Source: Planctomycetaceae bacterium (GTDB lineage Bacteria > Planctomycetota > Planctomycetia > Pirellulales > PNKZ01). From it: a stretch of 61,522 nt of DNA. The stretch covers positions 1-61,522 of the forward strand of contig JAEUIN010000341.1 in NCBI GenBank assembly GCA_016793115.1, in the 5' to 3' direction. The notes below the pieces were generated by a model. It ran no database searches and had not been told where the DNA came from. It saw only the letters and a list, made by a program, of their open reading frames with translations. Positions 44,394 to 52,990 of the stretch are shown one piece after another. Made by a program: the position numbers and the translations under genes. The stretch's first letter is position 1. Every line of letters starts with the position of its first letter.

Positions 44394-44765
44394 TTAGCGA
44401 CGTGTGAGCAGGTCGGCGAACGAGCCGATCGCGTCGACATTGGCGACAACCGGTTCCGGCTTTTGCTCCGGCTTCGGTTCCGGCTTGGGAACGACTTTCG
44501 TCGTCGACACGATCTGCACGGCGACCGGACGCGAGGTCGCGGCGACGGGAGTCGTTTTCGTCGTGGGGATGATTACCACGCGTTGCGGTTCAGCGACGGG
44601 CGGCACCGTTTGAGCCGGAAAAGTGTAGGGACCGTTGCCGATCGGCGGGAAGCTTTGGATCACTCGGCCCCCTCCGGGGTTGCGATCGCAAGCCGCGGCT
44701 GGGGTGGAAGCGGTTCCGGCCACACAAGCGGCCACGAGCAAACCGAGGAAAAACTTGCGAGCCAT
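44394..44765 (-). CDS. Small secreted Pro/Lys/Glu-rich protein
   Basis: 123 residues, AGGAG 9 bases before the ATG. A signal peptide ends near AAACDRNP. The mature part has PFPAQTVPPVAEPQ-type Pro-rich stretches and a KPEPKPEQKPEP run, so mostly disordered; the single Cys after the signal does not fit a lipobox. No family recognised. Divergent from the Tad cluster. Confidence 0.6.
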   Translation of the reverse strand: MARKFFLGLLVAACVAGTASTPAAACDRNPGGGRVIQSFPPIGNGPYTFPAQTVPPVAEPQRVVIIPTTKTTPVAATSRPVAVQIVSTTKVVPKPEPKPEQKPEPVVANVDAIGSFADLLTRR

Positions 44766-45012
44766 GGCGGGTTCTCCTACAAATTGGGCCGAGGGGGCGG
44801 CCGCGTTGGGTTTTCAGTATCGTTCGTCTGACTTGCTCAGCGCAAGCGGCGGCGGATTGTTACAGCCGAGGCTTAAAAGATTACTGAAAGGACCGATCGT
44901 CCGTTCGGACGGCCTAAAAACGGGGTGGGATGAGATTAGCGTAAGGTTCTTATGCGTAATGGGTTGCGGCTTATGCAGGGGTTGGTCTCTAGGTCGCAAA
45001 TAGGGTAGTGGC
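44766..45012. promoter_or_regulatory. Divergent spacer upstream of the Tad cluster
   Basis: 247 bases with no supportable gene. It must carry the promoter of the Tad operon and of the divergent secreted-protein gene. AT-rich stretches at 44865-44890 and 44940-44965 are candidate promoter positions, but I could not place -35/-10 or sigma-54 boxes with confidence. Confidence 0.4.
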
Positions 45013-46149
45013 GTGAAAACGATCGACATTTACAAAGAGACGACCCGGCATTTCCTCGGCCCGGTGTTGCCGCTACTCGACGATCCCGCGGTCTCGGAAA
45101 TCCTCATCAACGGCCATGAGACGGTCTACTACGAGAAGTCCGGTCGGCTGCACCTCTCGGAATGCAAGTTTCCCGACGCCGCCTCGCTCATGGCCGCGGC
45201 TCGCAATATCGGCGAATACGTCAACCGCCAGATCGACGCCGATCATCACAGCATGGACGCCCGGCTCCCCGACGGCTCGCGCGTCCATGTGATCATCCCG
45301 CCGAGCGCGCGGGTCGGCTGTTGCATTTCGATTCGCAAGTTTCAGAAATCGACGTTTAATCTCGACTCGCTCGTGCAACGGGGCAGCATGAGCGAACAGG
45401 CCGCGGAATTCCTGAAATTGTGCGTCGTGTTGCACAAAAACATGGTGATCGCCGGCGGTACGGGAACCGGTAAAACGTCGATGCTGAACGCTCTGTCGGC
45501 GTCGATTCCGGAACACGAGCGGATCGTCGTGATTGAAGACAGTTCGGAACTGCAACTCTACCAGCCGCACACGGTCTATCTAGAAGCCCAGCCGCCGCGA
45601 CCCGACGGGCGCGGGCACGTGAGCATTCGCGACTTGTTCGTCGATTCGCTGCGAATGCGGCCCGACCGGATCGTGGTCGGCGAAGTGCGACGAGGCGAGG
45701 CGTTGGATTTGATTCAGTCGATGCTTTCCGGCCACGCCGGCTCGCTTAGCACGGTGCATGCCAATACGCCCCGCGACGCGGCGATTCGTCTGGAAACGCT
45801 CTGCATGATGAGCGACGTCGGCCTCCCGGTACATGTGGCCCGTACGCAAGTGGCGTCGGCCTTACATTTGGTCGTCAACATCGCGCGGTTGGGGGACGGG
45901 TCGCGGCGTGTTCAGGCGATTAGCGAGATGATTGGGCTCGACGACCACAACCAATATGTTTTCCGCGATTTATTTCGCTTCTATGCGGCCGGCCGCGATG
46001 CTGAAGGGCGGATTCTCGGCGAAATGCGGCACACCGGCCAATCGCCGACGTTTTCCGGCGAAGCACATTCCATGGGCTTCGGCGGGCAAGTGAAACTCAC
46101 GGCCGACCTGTTTCGGCCGGAGGAAGAAACGCCGCCGGCTGCAAGCTAG
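45013..46149 (+). CDS. CpaF/TadA-type pilus ATPase, first copy
   Basis: 378 residues from GTG 45013. The CpaF N-terminal stem carries DDPAVSEILINGHETVYYEK; RLPDGSRVHVIIPP and CISIRKFQK follow. Walker A is GGTGTGKTS (~148-156), with VIEDSSELQL (Asp/Glu box), MRPDRIVVGEVRRGEALDL and LSTVHANTPRDA (His box). It powers pilin polymerisation or retraction at the inner membrane. It lacks the FHA-like domain of the second copy (52991-54877) and opens the plus-strand cluster, 200 bases before the Flp-like pilin. Confidence 0.9.
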   Translation: MKTIDIYKETTRHFLGPVLPLLDDPAVSEILINGHETVYYEKSGRLHLSECKFPDAASLMAAARNIGEYVNRQIDADHHSMDARLPDGSRVHVIIPPSARVGCCISIRKFQKSTFNLDSLVQRGSMSEQAAEFLKLCVVLHKNMVIAGGTGTGKTSMLNALSASIPEHERIVVIEDSSELQLYQPHTVYLEAQPPRPDGRGHVSIRDLFVDSLRMRPDRIVVGEVRRGEALDLIQSMLSGHAGSLSTVHANTPRDAAIRLETLCMMSDVGLPVHVARTQVASALHLVVNIARLGDGSRRVQAISEMIGLDDHNQYVFRDLFRFYAAGRDAEGRILGEMRHTGQSPTFSGEAHSMGFGGQVKLTADLFRPEEETPPAAS

Positions 46150-46349
46150 CCGAACCGCGGCGGACAAAAACGGCGAAAATCGCCGCCGCTGATGGTTGCG
46201 GCGCGCCGCGCCAGGGAAGATGCTTTGCTACGTGTCTCGTTGGATTCGGTAACAATCGCCGACTCGCTGCGCTCACTTTGGTATCGCCGGTCAACTTCGC
46301 TCGGCCGCCGGCAACCGAGCAAATAACTTTTATCAAAGTGAGGTGTGTG

Positions 46350-46529
46350 ATGTCGACTCTCCGTAACCTTGTTCGCCGTCTCGATCGTGACGAAAACGGC
46401 ATGGAAACCATGCAAGCGGTCATCATCTTCGGTGCCGCCGCAATCGTCTTGGCCCTGCTGTACAACTTGAAAGATCCGGTCATCGACTGGGTGAAAGAAA
46501 AGCTCGGCGAGTTCGAGATCGACGCCTAA
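46350..46529 (+). CDS. Flp-like pilin
   Basis: 59 residues from ATG 46350, with GAGG about 7 bases before it. A basic N-terminus (MSTLRNLVRRLDRDENG) precedes the candidate cleavage site and METMQAVIIFGAAAIVLALLYN, a single hydrophobic helix; a short charged tail (VKEKLGEFEIDA) follows. Flp pilins normally have Glu at position +5 of the mature form; here Gln stands there if cleavage is after Gly. Position within the Tad cluster and size support the major pilin role. Confidence 0.78.
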   Translation: MSTLRNLVRRLDRDENGMETMQAVIIFGAAAIVLALLYNLKDPVIDWVKEKLGEFEIDA

Positions 46530-46659
46530 GCGTCGAGATCACACCAGAGTCGGCGACGTGCGTCGACTGCCATGGCCGCCGAAACGGTTCGGCGGCCGCG
46601 ACGCACGTCGAGGATCGAACGAAGACAATTTGAAATATCGCGAAAAGAGAATCAGTCCG

Positions 46660-47388
46660 ATGGCCACCGCAACGCACTATGCCGAGTATCGATCCCCGCA
46701 GTTCGCGTCGCGTGCCTCCAGTTGGCGGCTCTTCACCTTGCTGCCCGCCGCCGGTTTGCTCTGGGCTCTGTGGATGCAGCAGCAAGGCTTGCCGACCTCG
46801 TACTACCAAACTTGGTCGGGCTTTGTGCTGGTCGCGGCGCTCGTCGCCGCCACGTTGGTGGATCTCGCCCACCATAAGATTCCCAATTACGTCACTTATC
46901 CCGCCTGGGCCTGGCTCGCGTCGTTGAGCCTGCTGCAGTTCGTCGTTCACACGGCCGACGGCGGCGAAGCGCTCTCGATCGGTGCGGCCCGCTGGGTGGG
47001 AATCCTCGGCGCTCAGTCGATCGCCGATTACCTTACCGGTTTCGGCGCCTGCTTCGGCGTAATGTTCCTCTTGTTCGCCTGCGGCGCGGGGGGAGGCGGC
47101 GACGTGAAACTCGCGGCCGTGATCGGCGGCGCTTTGGGCGCCGTCGATGGACTGACCGCGCTTGTCGTCGCGCATATCGTTGCCGGCACATTCGCCTTGG
47201 CCTTGGCCGTCGTGAAGTACGGCCCGGTCGCGGTGTTCGGCCTCTTGGGCCGCAAGATCGGTTCGGTCTTCTTTCCCGTTTGGATTCTGCCGCCCGATCG
47301 TGAAGCGGCCCGCTTGCTGGCGACTCCGGTCCCGCTCTCGCCGTTCTTCCTCGTCGGCGTGGGCTATGCGGTGTGGCAAATGGCGTGA
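46660..47388 (+). CDS. A24 prepilin peptidase, TadV/CpaA type
   Basis: 242 residues from ATG 46660. About six hydrophobic segments. The two active-site aspartates are in VDLAHHKIPNYVTYP and in GGGGDVKLAAVIGG (the GxGD motif). It has no N-terminal methyltransferase zinc domain, as in TadV/CpaA. It processes Flp-like and TadE/F pseudopilins at the inner membrane. It lies downstream of the pilin and before the TadE-like genes. Confidence 0.88.
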   Translation: MATATHYAEYRSPQFASRASSWRLFTLLPAAGLLWALWMQQQGLPTSYYQTWSGFVLVAALVAATLVDLAHHKIPNYVTYPAWAWLASLSLLQFVVHTADGGEALSIGAARWVGILGAQSIADYLTGFGACFGVMFLLFACGAGGGGDVKLAAVIGGALGAVDGLTALVVAHIVAGTFALALAVVKYGPVAVFGLLGRKIGSVFFPVWILPPDREAARLLATPVPLSPFFLVGVGYAVWQMA

Positions 47389-47436
47389 ACGACGAGCCTT
47401 GATAATTCAGCACCGCACACGATCGACCATGCAATT

Positions 47437-47622
47437 ATGAACGCCCACCGGAACTCTCGTCGCCCTCGCTCCACCGTTCGTCGCGGCTTAGCCACGATGG
47501 AGGCTTTGGTGGCGACCGGCATCATGCTGCCGTTCGCGATCGCGTTGTTTCTCATCGCACGCCAGGCTTGCGGTCGGTTGTTTCAAATCGTGCAGTCGAT
47601 CGTAACATGGCCCTACCTCTAA
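47437..47622 (+). CDS. Small TadE-like pseudopilin
   Basis: 61 residues. A basic N-terminus ends in VRRGLATMEALVATGIMLPF, with Glu at +5 after the Gly, followed by one membrane helix (IALFLIARQACG). RRGLAT-M/L-E is also found in the protein at 50278. Shine-Dalgarno is weak. Too short for a complete TadE domain; a processed minor pilin is the best guess. Confidence 0.65.
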   Translation: MNAHRNSRRPRSTVRRGLATMEALVATGIMLPFAIALFLIARQACGRLFQIVQSIVTWPYL

Positions 47623-47668
47623 ACGCTTACTAGGAGCGTAGCTGAGTTCGCTCCTCCGGTGGTGCCGC

Positions 47669-48421
47669 ATGCGATCGCTCTTCTTCGAAATCTTTCGCTC
47701 CGTCGAACTGGTGTGGGCCTTGTGGTTCGCGAGCCTCGCGGCGCTCGTCGGTATGGTCGTGGCGCTGAGGCGATTGCACTTGCGCCGCAGAGCGCGGTAC
47801 CTGCACGATTGTGAAGCCGGGGCGGCCTACTCCCTGAGCTACATGCTCACGATTCCGTTTTTCGCCTTGATCATCTGCCTGATGATCGACCTGACGTCGA
47901 TTCTCATCGCGAAGATCGGCACCGTCTATGCGGCGTACGCCGCGGCTCGATCGGCCGTGGTGTGGTATCCCTCGGGCGTCTCGACGGGCGCGGCGAAAGA
48001 GAAAATGACCGACGCCGCGGTCAACGCCATGACGCCGTTCGCGAGTTCGAAGCACACCGTGTGGAGCAGCTTCAGTCCGGCCGACGCCGCGTCGTACGTC
48101 GGGGCCTACGAAGCGTTCGCCGAACCGGCGGCTCCGGCCGAATACATCGCCAAGAAGTACTTGTACGCCCGCTGGGGGCTCGACGTCGCGACCGACGCGA
48201 GCCTCGACTACCGCAAAGACGTCACGGTGACGATCGATTACAAAGCGCCGTATCACTTGCGAGGCATCGGTCTGCTCCTAGGGACTCGTGAGCCGATCTT
48301 CGGCTTCTATTACTCGAACATTCGTACCGTCGTCACGTTGGAAAGCCAGGCGCCCCGCGTCGATCGGCCGAATCCGGCCGACCGGCCTTTAGGAATCAAA
48401 TATGTTCCGGCCATCAATTGA
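47669..48421 (+). CDS. TadE/TadG-like membrane protein
   Basis: 250 residues. Two hydrophobic helices: ELVWALWFASLAALVGMVVAL (residues ~13-33) and SYMLTIPFFALIICLMIDLTSI (~57-78), then a periplasmic Ala/Thr-rich part with AAYAAARSAVVWYP, as in the TadE pattern of Ala-rich helices after the membrane anchor. No Glu at +5. It probably forms part of the Tad assembly scaffold as a minor pseudopilin. Overlaps the next gene by 20 bases. Confidence 0.7.
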   Translation: MRSLFFEIFRSVELVWALWFASLAALVGMVVALRRLHLRRRARYLHDCEAGAAYSLSYMLTIPFFALIICLMIDLTSILIAKIGTVYAAYAAARSAVVWYPSGVSTGAAKEKMTDAAVNAMTPFASSKHTVWSSFSPADAASYVGAYEAFAEPAAPAEYIAKKYLYARWGLDVATDASLDYRKDVTVTIDYKAPYHLRGIGLLLGTREPIFGFYYSNIRTVVTLESQAPRVDRPNPADRPLGIKYVPAIN

Positions 48422-50276
48422 TTCTCGCACCGTACATAGCTCGGAAGACGGCTTCTTAAGCTTTGTGAGCTGCGTCGTCGTGCTGTTCGGCACGCTGCTC
48501 GTGGCGACGGTCTTCAATATCGGCTCGCCTGTCAAGCAGAAAATCGAATTGCAGAACGCGGCCGACGCCTCGATCCTCAGTTCCATGTCGATGACGGCCC
48601 GCGGTATGAACGCCGTGACGTTGACGAACCATATGCTCGGCGAACTCACGGCGCTGATGGTGATTCACGAAGCGCTCGGCGGCACCGAACTCGACGACAA
48701 CGTGGAGAAGGGCGACCGAAGGCAATCGTCGAGCATGTCGGCGGCGCTCAACGCAGCGCTTATCGGCTTACAAAACGCCGGCATCACCTACAACGCCGAA
48801 TTCGGCTCGCTCGATCGGCAGACCGCCGATCGTCTTAAGAAAGACGGCGGCGACAAAGAAAACAGCGGCGGTGAACATTTGGCGTTTGCGACCATCTTCG
48901 ATTGTCGCTTAACGCTCAAATACTATATGTGCGAGGTGTACGTCGGGCGGGCCGTCGCAAACTTGTGCCGCTTCATTCCGTTCGGCATCGGTGAAGTGAT
49001 CTATTGGGCGATCAACATCCCGCTCACCGTGGTCGTGGCCAAGATGTTTCAGGAGATCCTGATCATCGACGGCGTCGAACAGATCGCCAAAGTGTTTTCC
49101 AGGCCGAAGCGGCAAATCATCGAGCGGCGCGTCTTGCCGTTCATGGAGAACTATGGGGAAGCCTGCGTTAAGCAAATTCCGGTCGCGGCGGCCAAGGCGG
49201 CCGAACAGACGGCCGAGCGCAACGGAGTAAAGCTCCACCTCTACCCGGCCCAGGTGAAGCTTCCTCTTGAGTTAGAGCCGAAGCCGCCGCAATCCCAATT
49301 GGGCGGGGGCCGCGAGCCGCGCGCAGGCAATGCGAGTTCCCCCGCCGACATTGTTTCCAAAGTGCTCGACGTCATCGGTTCGGCCTCCGACGCGCTCGAT
49401 ACCGCCGCCTCGCTCTTCGGCCTCGACGACGATATTCCGTCGTTCTCCGGTCCGAGCCCCGGCAACGACGGCTACCCGGCCGGCCAAAACCTCAGCCGCG
49501 ACTCGTTGCCGAAGCTCTCGCAACAGCAATGGTCGGACGTCGAACGCTCGCAGTGGACGCGGGCCGCATATCCCTATGTGCAAGGGTGGCGTAAGCCGAT
49601 CCGCGAATGGTTCGCCGGCGTGCTGCTGGTATCGCGCGGCGGGACTTGGTATTCGCGCTGGACGAATCGCTACACCGTCGCGAAATCGTACCAATATCGC
49701 AACGGTCAGTACGGCGGCCAAAAAGGCCAAGACGCCCTGGCGATGTATGTGATGCAAGACGCGCCGCAGAGCGGCAAGGGGCTCGAAACGTGGACGAAGA
49801 ACAACGAACAAGCCGAGCAGCTCTTCACGCAGATCGCCTTCGTGCAGAAGCCCGGTAAGGCGCCGATCGCTCCCGTGATCTTCGGCTCGGCTCCGGAAGA
49901 CGGTCTCGTCGCCTATTCGCAGGCCATCTTCTATAACGCGAACAACCAAAGCATTCCCGCGAATAAGAACGTCGTCGGCCGCCTGCAGCCGGAACTTGGC
50001 TGGGACACGCTCAACTGGACTCCCGGCGGCGGATCGCGCGCGTTCGAGTTTCTCCAGGGAGATGAGGCGAGCATGCGAATCACGCCGCCGCCGATTCCGT
50101 TCATCATGTTCAATAAGGCCCAGGAACATCCGCAAGTGAGATTGAATTGGCAGGCGAAGCTCACTCCGACGACTCGCTACGGCGAGGCCCGCCGCAGCGC
50201 CGTCCGCATGCCGAGCGAAATCCGCAGCGTGCTGCTGAAACAACCGCTCGATCTCGACGCTTTCCAAACTCACTAA
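48402..50276 (+). CDS. Large TadG-like Flp pilus assembly protein
   Basis: 624 residues. One N-terminal membrane helix (FLSFVSCVVVLFGTLLVATVF), then KIELQNAADASILSSMSMTARGMNAVTL, which is the TadG/Flp-assembly N-terminal signature (Q-N-A-A-D-A...). The long extracytoplasmic part contains a second hydrophobic segment (IYWAINIPLTVVVAKMFQEI), Ser/Pro linkers and Gly-Trp-rich beta stretches. Unlike classical TadG, no von Willebrand A motif is seen. Starts 20 bases before the end of the previous gene. Confidence 0.7.
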   Translation: MFRPSIDSRTVHSSEDGFLSFVSCVVVLFGTLLVATVFNIGSPVKQKIELQNAADASILSSMSMTARGMNAVTLTNHMLGELTALMVIHEALGGTELDDNVEKGDRRQSSSMSAALNAALIGLQNAGITYNAEFGSLDRQTADRLKKDGGDKENSGGEHLAFATIFDCRLTLKYYMCEVYVGRAVANLCRFIPFGIGEVIYWAINIPLTVVVAKMFQEILIIDGVEQIAKVFSRPKRQIIERRVLPFMENYGEACVKQIPVAAAKAAEQTAERNGVKLHLYPAQVKLPLELEPKPPQSQLGGGREPRAGNASSPADIVSKVLDVIGSASDALDTAASLFGLDDDIPSFSGPSPGNDGYPAGQNLSRDSLPKLSQQQWSDVERSQWTRAAYPYVQGWRKPIREWFAGVLLVSRGGTWYSRWTNRYTVAKSYQYRNGQYGGQKGQDALAMYVMQDAPQSGKGLETWTKNNEQAEQLFTQIAFVQKPGKAPIAPVIFGSAPEDGLVAYSQAIFYNANNQSIPANKNVVGRLQPELGWDTLNWTPGGGSRAFEFLQGDEASMRITPPPIPFIMFNKAQEHPQVRLNWQAKLTPTTRYGEARRSAVRMPSEIRSVLLKQPLDLDAFQTH

Positions 50277-50277
50277 G

Positions 50278-51117
50278 ATGAAACGCCACGAAACAAGCCG
50301 CCGCGGTCTCGCCACGCTCGAGTTGACGATCGCTTTTCCGTTTTTCGTGCTGATGATCGCGCTGATCGTCGTCACGGCCGACGGCATGGTGCTCACCAAT
50401 CGCACGGTCGTCGACGCTCGGACGAACGCCTTCAAACAGGCGCTCACGCATCGCTCGGCGGCCGGCATGGATCGCTTCGTGCTCGAACCGGCGGCAGTCA
50501 GCGGCAAATACAAGCGCGACATCGTTACTGGTTCGGCGAACAACAGCGACGACGCGATCCCCGTGTTCGGCAGCCCCAATCTTACGTCGAGCGCCGAGAT
50601 CGCCGTGCTTCGTAACACGTGGAGCTACGCCGAACTTCCGCTGGACGACGGCAATCGCCTGAAACTCTACGGTCAAGTCGCCCTGGCCGGCGGACTTGGG
50701 GAGGCGACCTCGTTGATCGATCAGCTGACGGGGCTCCCCGGTTCGATCGCCTCGACCGTCGAAGGTTTGGGGCAGGCGTCGAACGCCACGCAGCAAGAAC
50801 CTGCCGGACTGAACGACGCTCGCAACAAACAACAAGAAGCTCGCAAGAAAGCCGCCGAAGAGAAGAAAAAGAAGGAAGACAACGTCAAGCGATTGGAAGG
50901 CGAAATCAAGCAGCTTAACGACGAGATTACGCAACTCCGCAAAGATCGTGAACAGGCCGAGAAAGATCTCAAAGACAAACCGGAAGAGTTGGAAGCGAAG
51001 CAGAAGATGATCGACGAGCAAATCGATCAAAAAGAACAACAGAAAAAGCCCAAGGAAACGGAGCTGGCGAAGGAACGCAAAGACCTCGACTACATCAACA
51101 AGAATTCCAATTTCTAA
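50278..51117 (+). CDS. TadE-like protein with C-terminal coiled coil
   Basis: 279 residues, starting two bases after the previous stop codon. SRRGLATLELTIAFPFFVLM, with Glu at +5 after Gly, is the class-III pseudopilin signature and membrane helix. The middle (~45-165) is beta-rich. Residues ~185-275 are a very charged Lys/Glu coiled coil (RKKAAEEKKKKEDNVKRL, EIKQLNDEITQLRKDREQ). That tail is not normal for TadE and probably mediates oligomer contacts outside the membrane. Likely a minor pilin or scaffold. Confidence 0.72.
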   Translation: MKRHETSRRGLATLELTIAFPFFVLMIALIVVTADGMVLTNRTVVDARTNAFKQALTHRSAAGMDRFVLEPAAVSGKYKRDIVTGSANNSDDAIPVFGSPNLTSSAEIAVLRNTWSYAELPLDDGNRLKLYGQVALAGGLGEATSLIDQLTGLPGSIASTVEGLGQASNATQQEPAGLNDARNKQQEARKKAAEEKKKKEDNVKRLEGEIKQLNDEITQLRKDREQAEKDLKDKPEELEAKQKMIDEQIDQKEQQKKPKETELAKERKDLDYINKNSNF

Positions 51118-51129
51118 CGGCGAGAGAGC

Positions 51130-52050
51130 GTGAATCCCGTGTCGACCGATGAAACCGCTTCCGCCGCCCCCCCCGCCTCGCGGCGCCGGCTCGCGCTGAC
51201 GACGGTGCTGCGCCTCGCGGCGGCGGGCGTCGTCGTCGCGGCCGGTGTGTGGACGGTCGCTCGGGTCCGCGGCATACTTCACGATCCGGAACCGGTCGCG
51301 GTCGAAACGGATTCGCCGTCGTCCCCGTCCCAGACGCGGCCTCCCGTGTTCGACACTCTCGCCGCGGCCGTAAACGGCGGTCGCTGGGAATTCGTCGACG
51401 GCAAGCGAACGCTCGGGTTCGGCACGCTTAGTTCGGCCGATCTTCCGAAGTTTTGGGACCGACCGTTGCCGACGACTATGCCCGGCGGCGAGCGAGATGC
51501 GTTGGAAAAATCGCTCCTCGATCTGATTCCCCGGCTGCGACTGACCGGTCGCCATGAAGGCGACCTCTTCGTCTATCGCTGGGATCTGCCGAACGTGAAA
51601 GCTCACCTCGTCACTTCGGCGGCCGACGCGACCGCGCGGCTCATTTCGGGGCGCGCGGCTCTCCTTGTCGACTCGGATCGGTGGGCGACGCTGGAAACAA
51701 AATTCGACGACGGCGCTAACAATCCGAAGTCGAACGAGGCAGGTGGTCGACGACTGGTCGATTATCCGCCAGGCACCGAACTCTTGGCCGTTCGTTACGG
51801 GCCGGGTGAGCAAGTCGTAGGGGAGTTTTCCCAGTCGCCGGGCCGAATTATCGACCTTGCCGAGTTGTGGCGCTCGGCCGGTAGTGAGGTCGGTCTGCAA
51901 GAAACTCCCGGCAAGCCCGACTTTCGCGACGGATATTGCCGGCGCGGCGGACGCTTGCTCCGTGTGGTAATGTGGGAGCCGCCGACGGGGGGCGTCACCG
52001 TCTTGGTTCTCGACCCCGCGGCCGCCGGCGACGTTCCGGCGACACGATGA
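51130..52050 (+). CDS. Membrane-anchored hypothetical protein of the Tad cluster
   Basis: 306 residues from GTG 51130. One helix (RRLALTTVLRLAAAGVVVAAGVW, residues ~19-41) anchors an extracytoplasmic part. No domain recognised; strands around WEFVDGKRTLGFGTL and LLRVVMWEPPTGGVTVLVL look beta-rich. A linker of Pro/Ser (TDSPSSPSQTRPP) follows the membrane. Cluster position, 12 bases after the TadE-like gene, argues for a pilus-assembly role. Confidence 0.65.
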   Translation: MNPVSTDETASAAPPASRRRLALTTVLRLAAAGVVVAAGVWTVARVRGILHDPEPVAVETDSPSSPSQTRPPVFDTLAAAVNGGRWEFVDGKRTLGFGTLSSADLPKFWDRPLPTTMPGGERDALEKSLLDLIPRLRLTGRHEGDLFVYRWDLPNVKAHLVTSAADATARLISGRAALLVDSDRWATLETKFDDGANNPKSNEAGGRRLVDYPPGTELLAVRYGPGEQVVGEFSQSPGRIIDLAELWRSAGSEVGLQETPGKPDFRDGYCRRGGRLLRVVMWEPPTGGVTVLVLDPAAAGDVPATR

Positions 52051-52078
52051 CGTTTGCCACCTCGACTGAAATCGCACC

Positions 52079-52966
52079 ATGAAAACGCTCGGTAAGCTGC
52101 TCATACCGCTGGGGCTCGGCGTCCTCGCGTTTGTCTTCAACTGGATGGCCGTGCAGCCGCAACTCGGCCGCAACTTCGTCTCGGTGCGCGACGACGTACC
52201 GCTCGACAAACCGCTCACGGCTTCGCAACTGGTTCCGTTCAAAGTCGTCGGCGACGATTTCGCGCACTTGAAGAAAACGTTCGTTCCCTGGGAAGAACGT
52301 ACGGCGGTCGTCGGCCTTCCGGTTCGCCGCGAGATGAAGGGGGGCGACTTGGTTTTTTGGCAAGACGTGCGCTATCCCTCCGCCGACTTTCTGCACGAAG
52401 CCGACGAGATTCCTCTGCATATCTCCTTAGAAGGGGTCGACTACGAACCGAGTTTGCTCAAAGTCGGCAATCAAATCGGCTTGGTGATTCAGGCCGAGGC
52501 CGAACGAAAAGACCCGTCGGCCGTGGAGTCGGCGAACGTTCCGGATGAGCTCAAAGCGAAGTTCGACGTCATCGGGCCGTTCCGCGTATTGAGCGTCGGT
52601 GAACGAACGCTCGAATCGCCGGGCGACAACAACGACGATACGAAGAAGGGCAACACGCACATCGTCACTCTGGCGGTGAAGACCGATGAGAAAGACTCGA
52701 CGAAGCCCACCGTCACCGGCGCCGACGGCAAGCCGATCGAGTCCGCCGCCGCAACGACGACCGACACGGCGGTGCAGCGGCGATTGCCCGAAGCCGCCGG
52801 CAAACTGTTGGCCGTGAAGACGGCCCGCCATACCGACGGTAAGAGCATCGTCGCCCTGGTGCTCTATCAAGACGTGGATAAACTGCGTCGCATGCGGGAG
52901 TTGCAGGCCGAACTCGACGAGAAGAGTGCGAAACCGGCGGCGTCGCCGTCGGCCTCCGGGTCGTGA
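52079..52966 (+). CDS. CpaB/RcpC-like Flp pilus assembly protein
   Basis: 295 residues. N-terminal helix LLIPLGLGVLAFVFNWMA, then VSVRDDVPLDKPLTASQLVPF and VVGLPVRREMKGGDLVFWQD, which follow the SAF-type pattern of CpaB (...aGtxLt...dl; GxxaxxxixxGxxvxxxxl). A long Thr/Lys/Asp-rich insertion sits around residues ~195-235. CpaB is periplasmic and helps the secretin channel. No secretin gene is found in the window. The last residues are Pro/Ser-rich. Gene lies 24 bases before the FHA-CpaF. Confidence 0.7.
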   Translation: MKTLGKLLIPLGLGVLAFVFNWMAVQPQLGRNFVSVRDDVPLDKPLTASQLVPFKVVGDDFAHLKKTFVPWEERTAVVGLPVRREMKGGDLVFWQDVRYPSADFLHEADEIPLHISLEGVDYEPSLLKVGNQIGLVIQAEAERKDPSAVESANVPDELKAKFDVIGPFRVLSVGERTLESPGDNNDDTKKGNTHIVTLAVKTDEKDSTKPTVTGADGKPIESAAATTTDTAVQRRLPEAAGKLLAVKTARHTDGKSIVALVLYQDVDKLRRMRELQAELDEKSAKPAASPSASGS

Positions 52967-52990
52967 TCTTCTTCTCTTAGGCGCACGACG

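Noticed and set aside
44766..45012. Sigma-54 or sigma-70 promoter of the Tad cluster
   Set aside because: No convincing GG-N10-GC or -35/-10 pair with correct spacing could be fixed.
46159..46190. Small hairpin (CGGCGA-AAA-TCGCCG) between the first CpaF and the pilin as a terminator
   Set aside because: No T-tract follows; it may be only a GC-rich coincidence.
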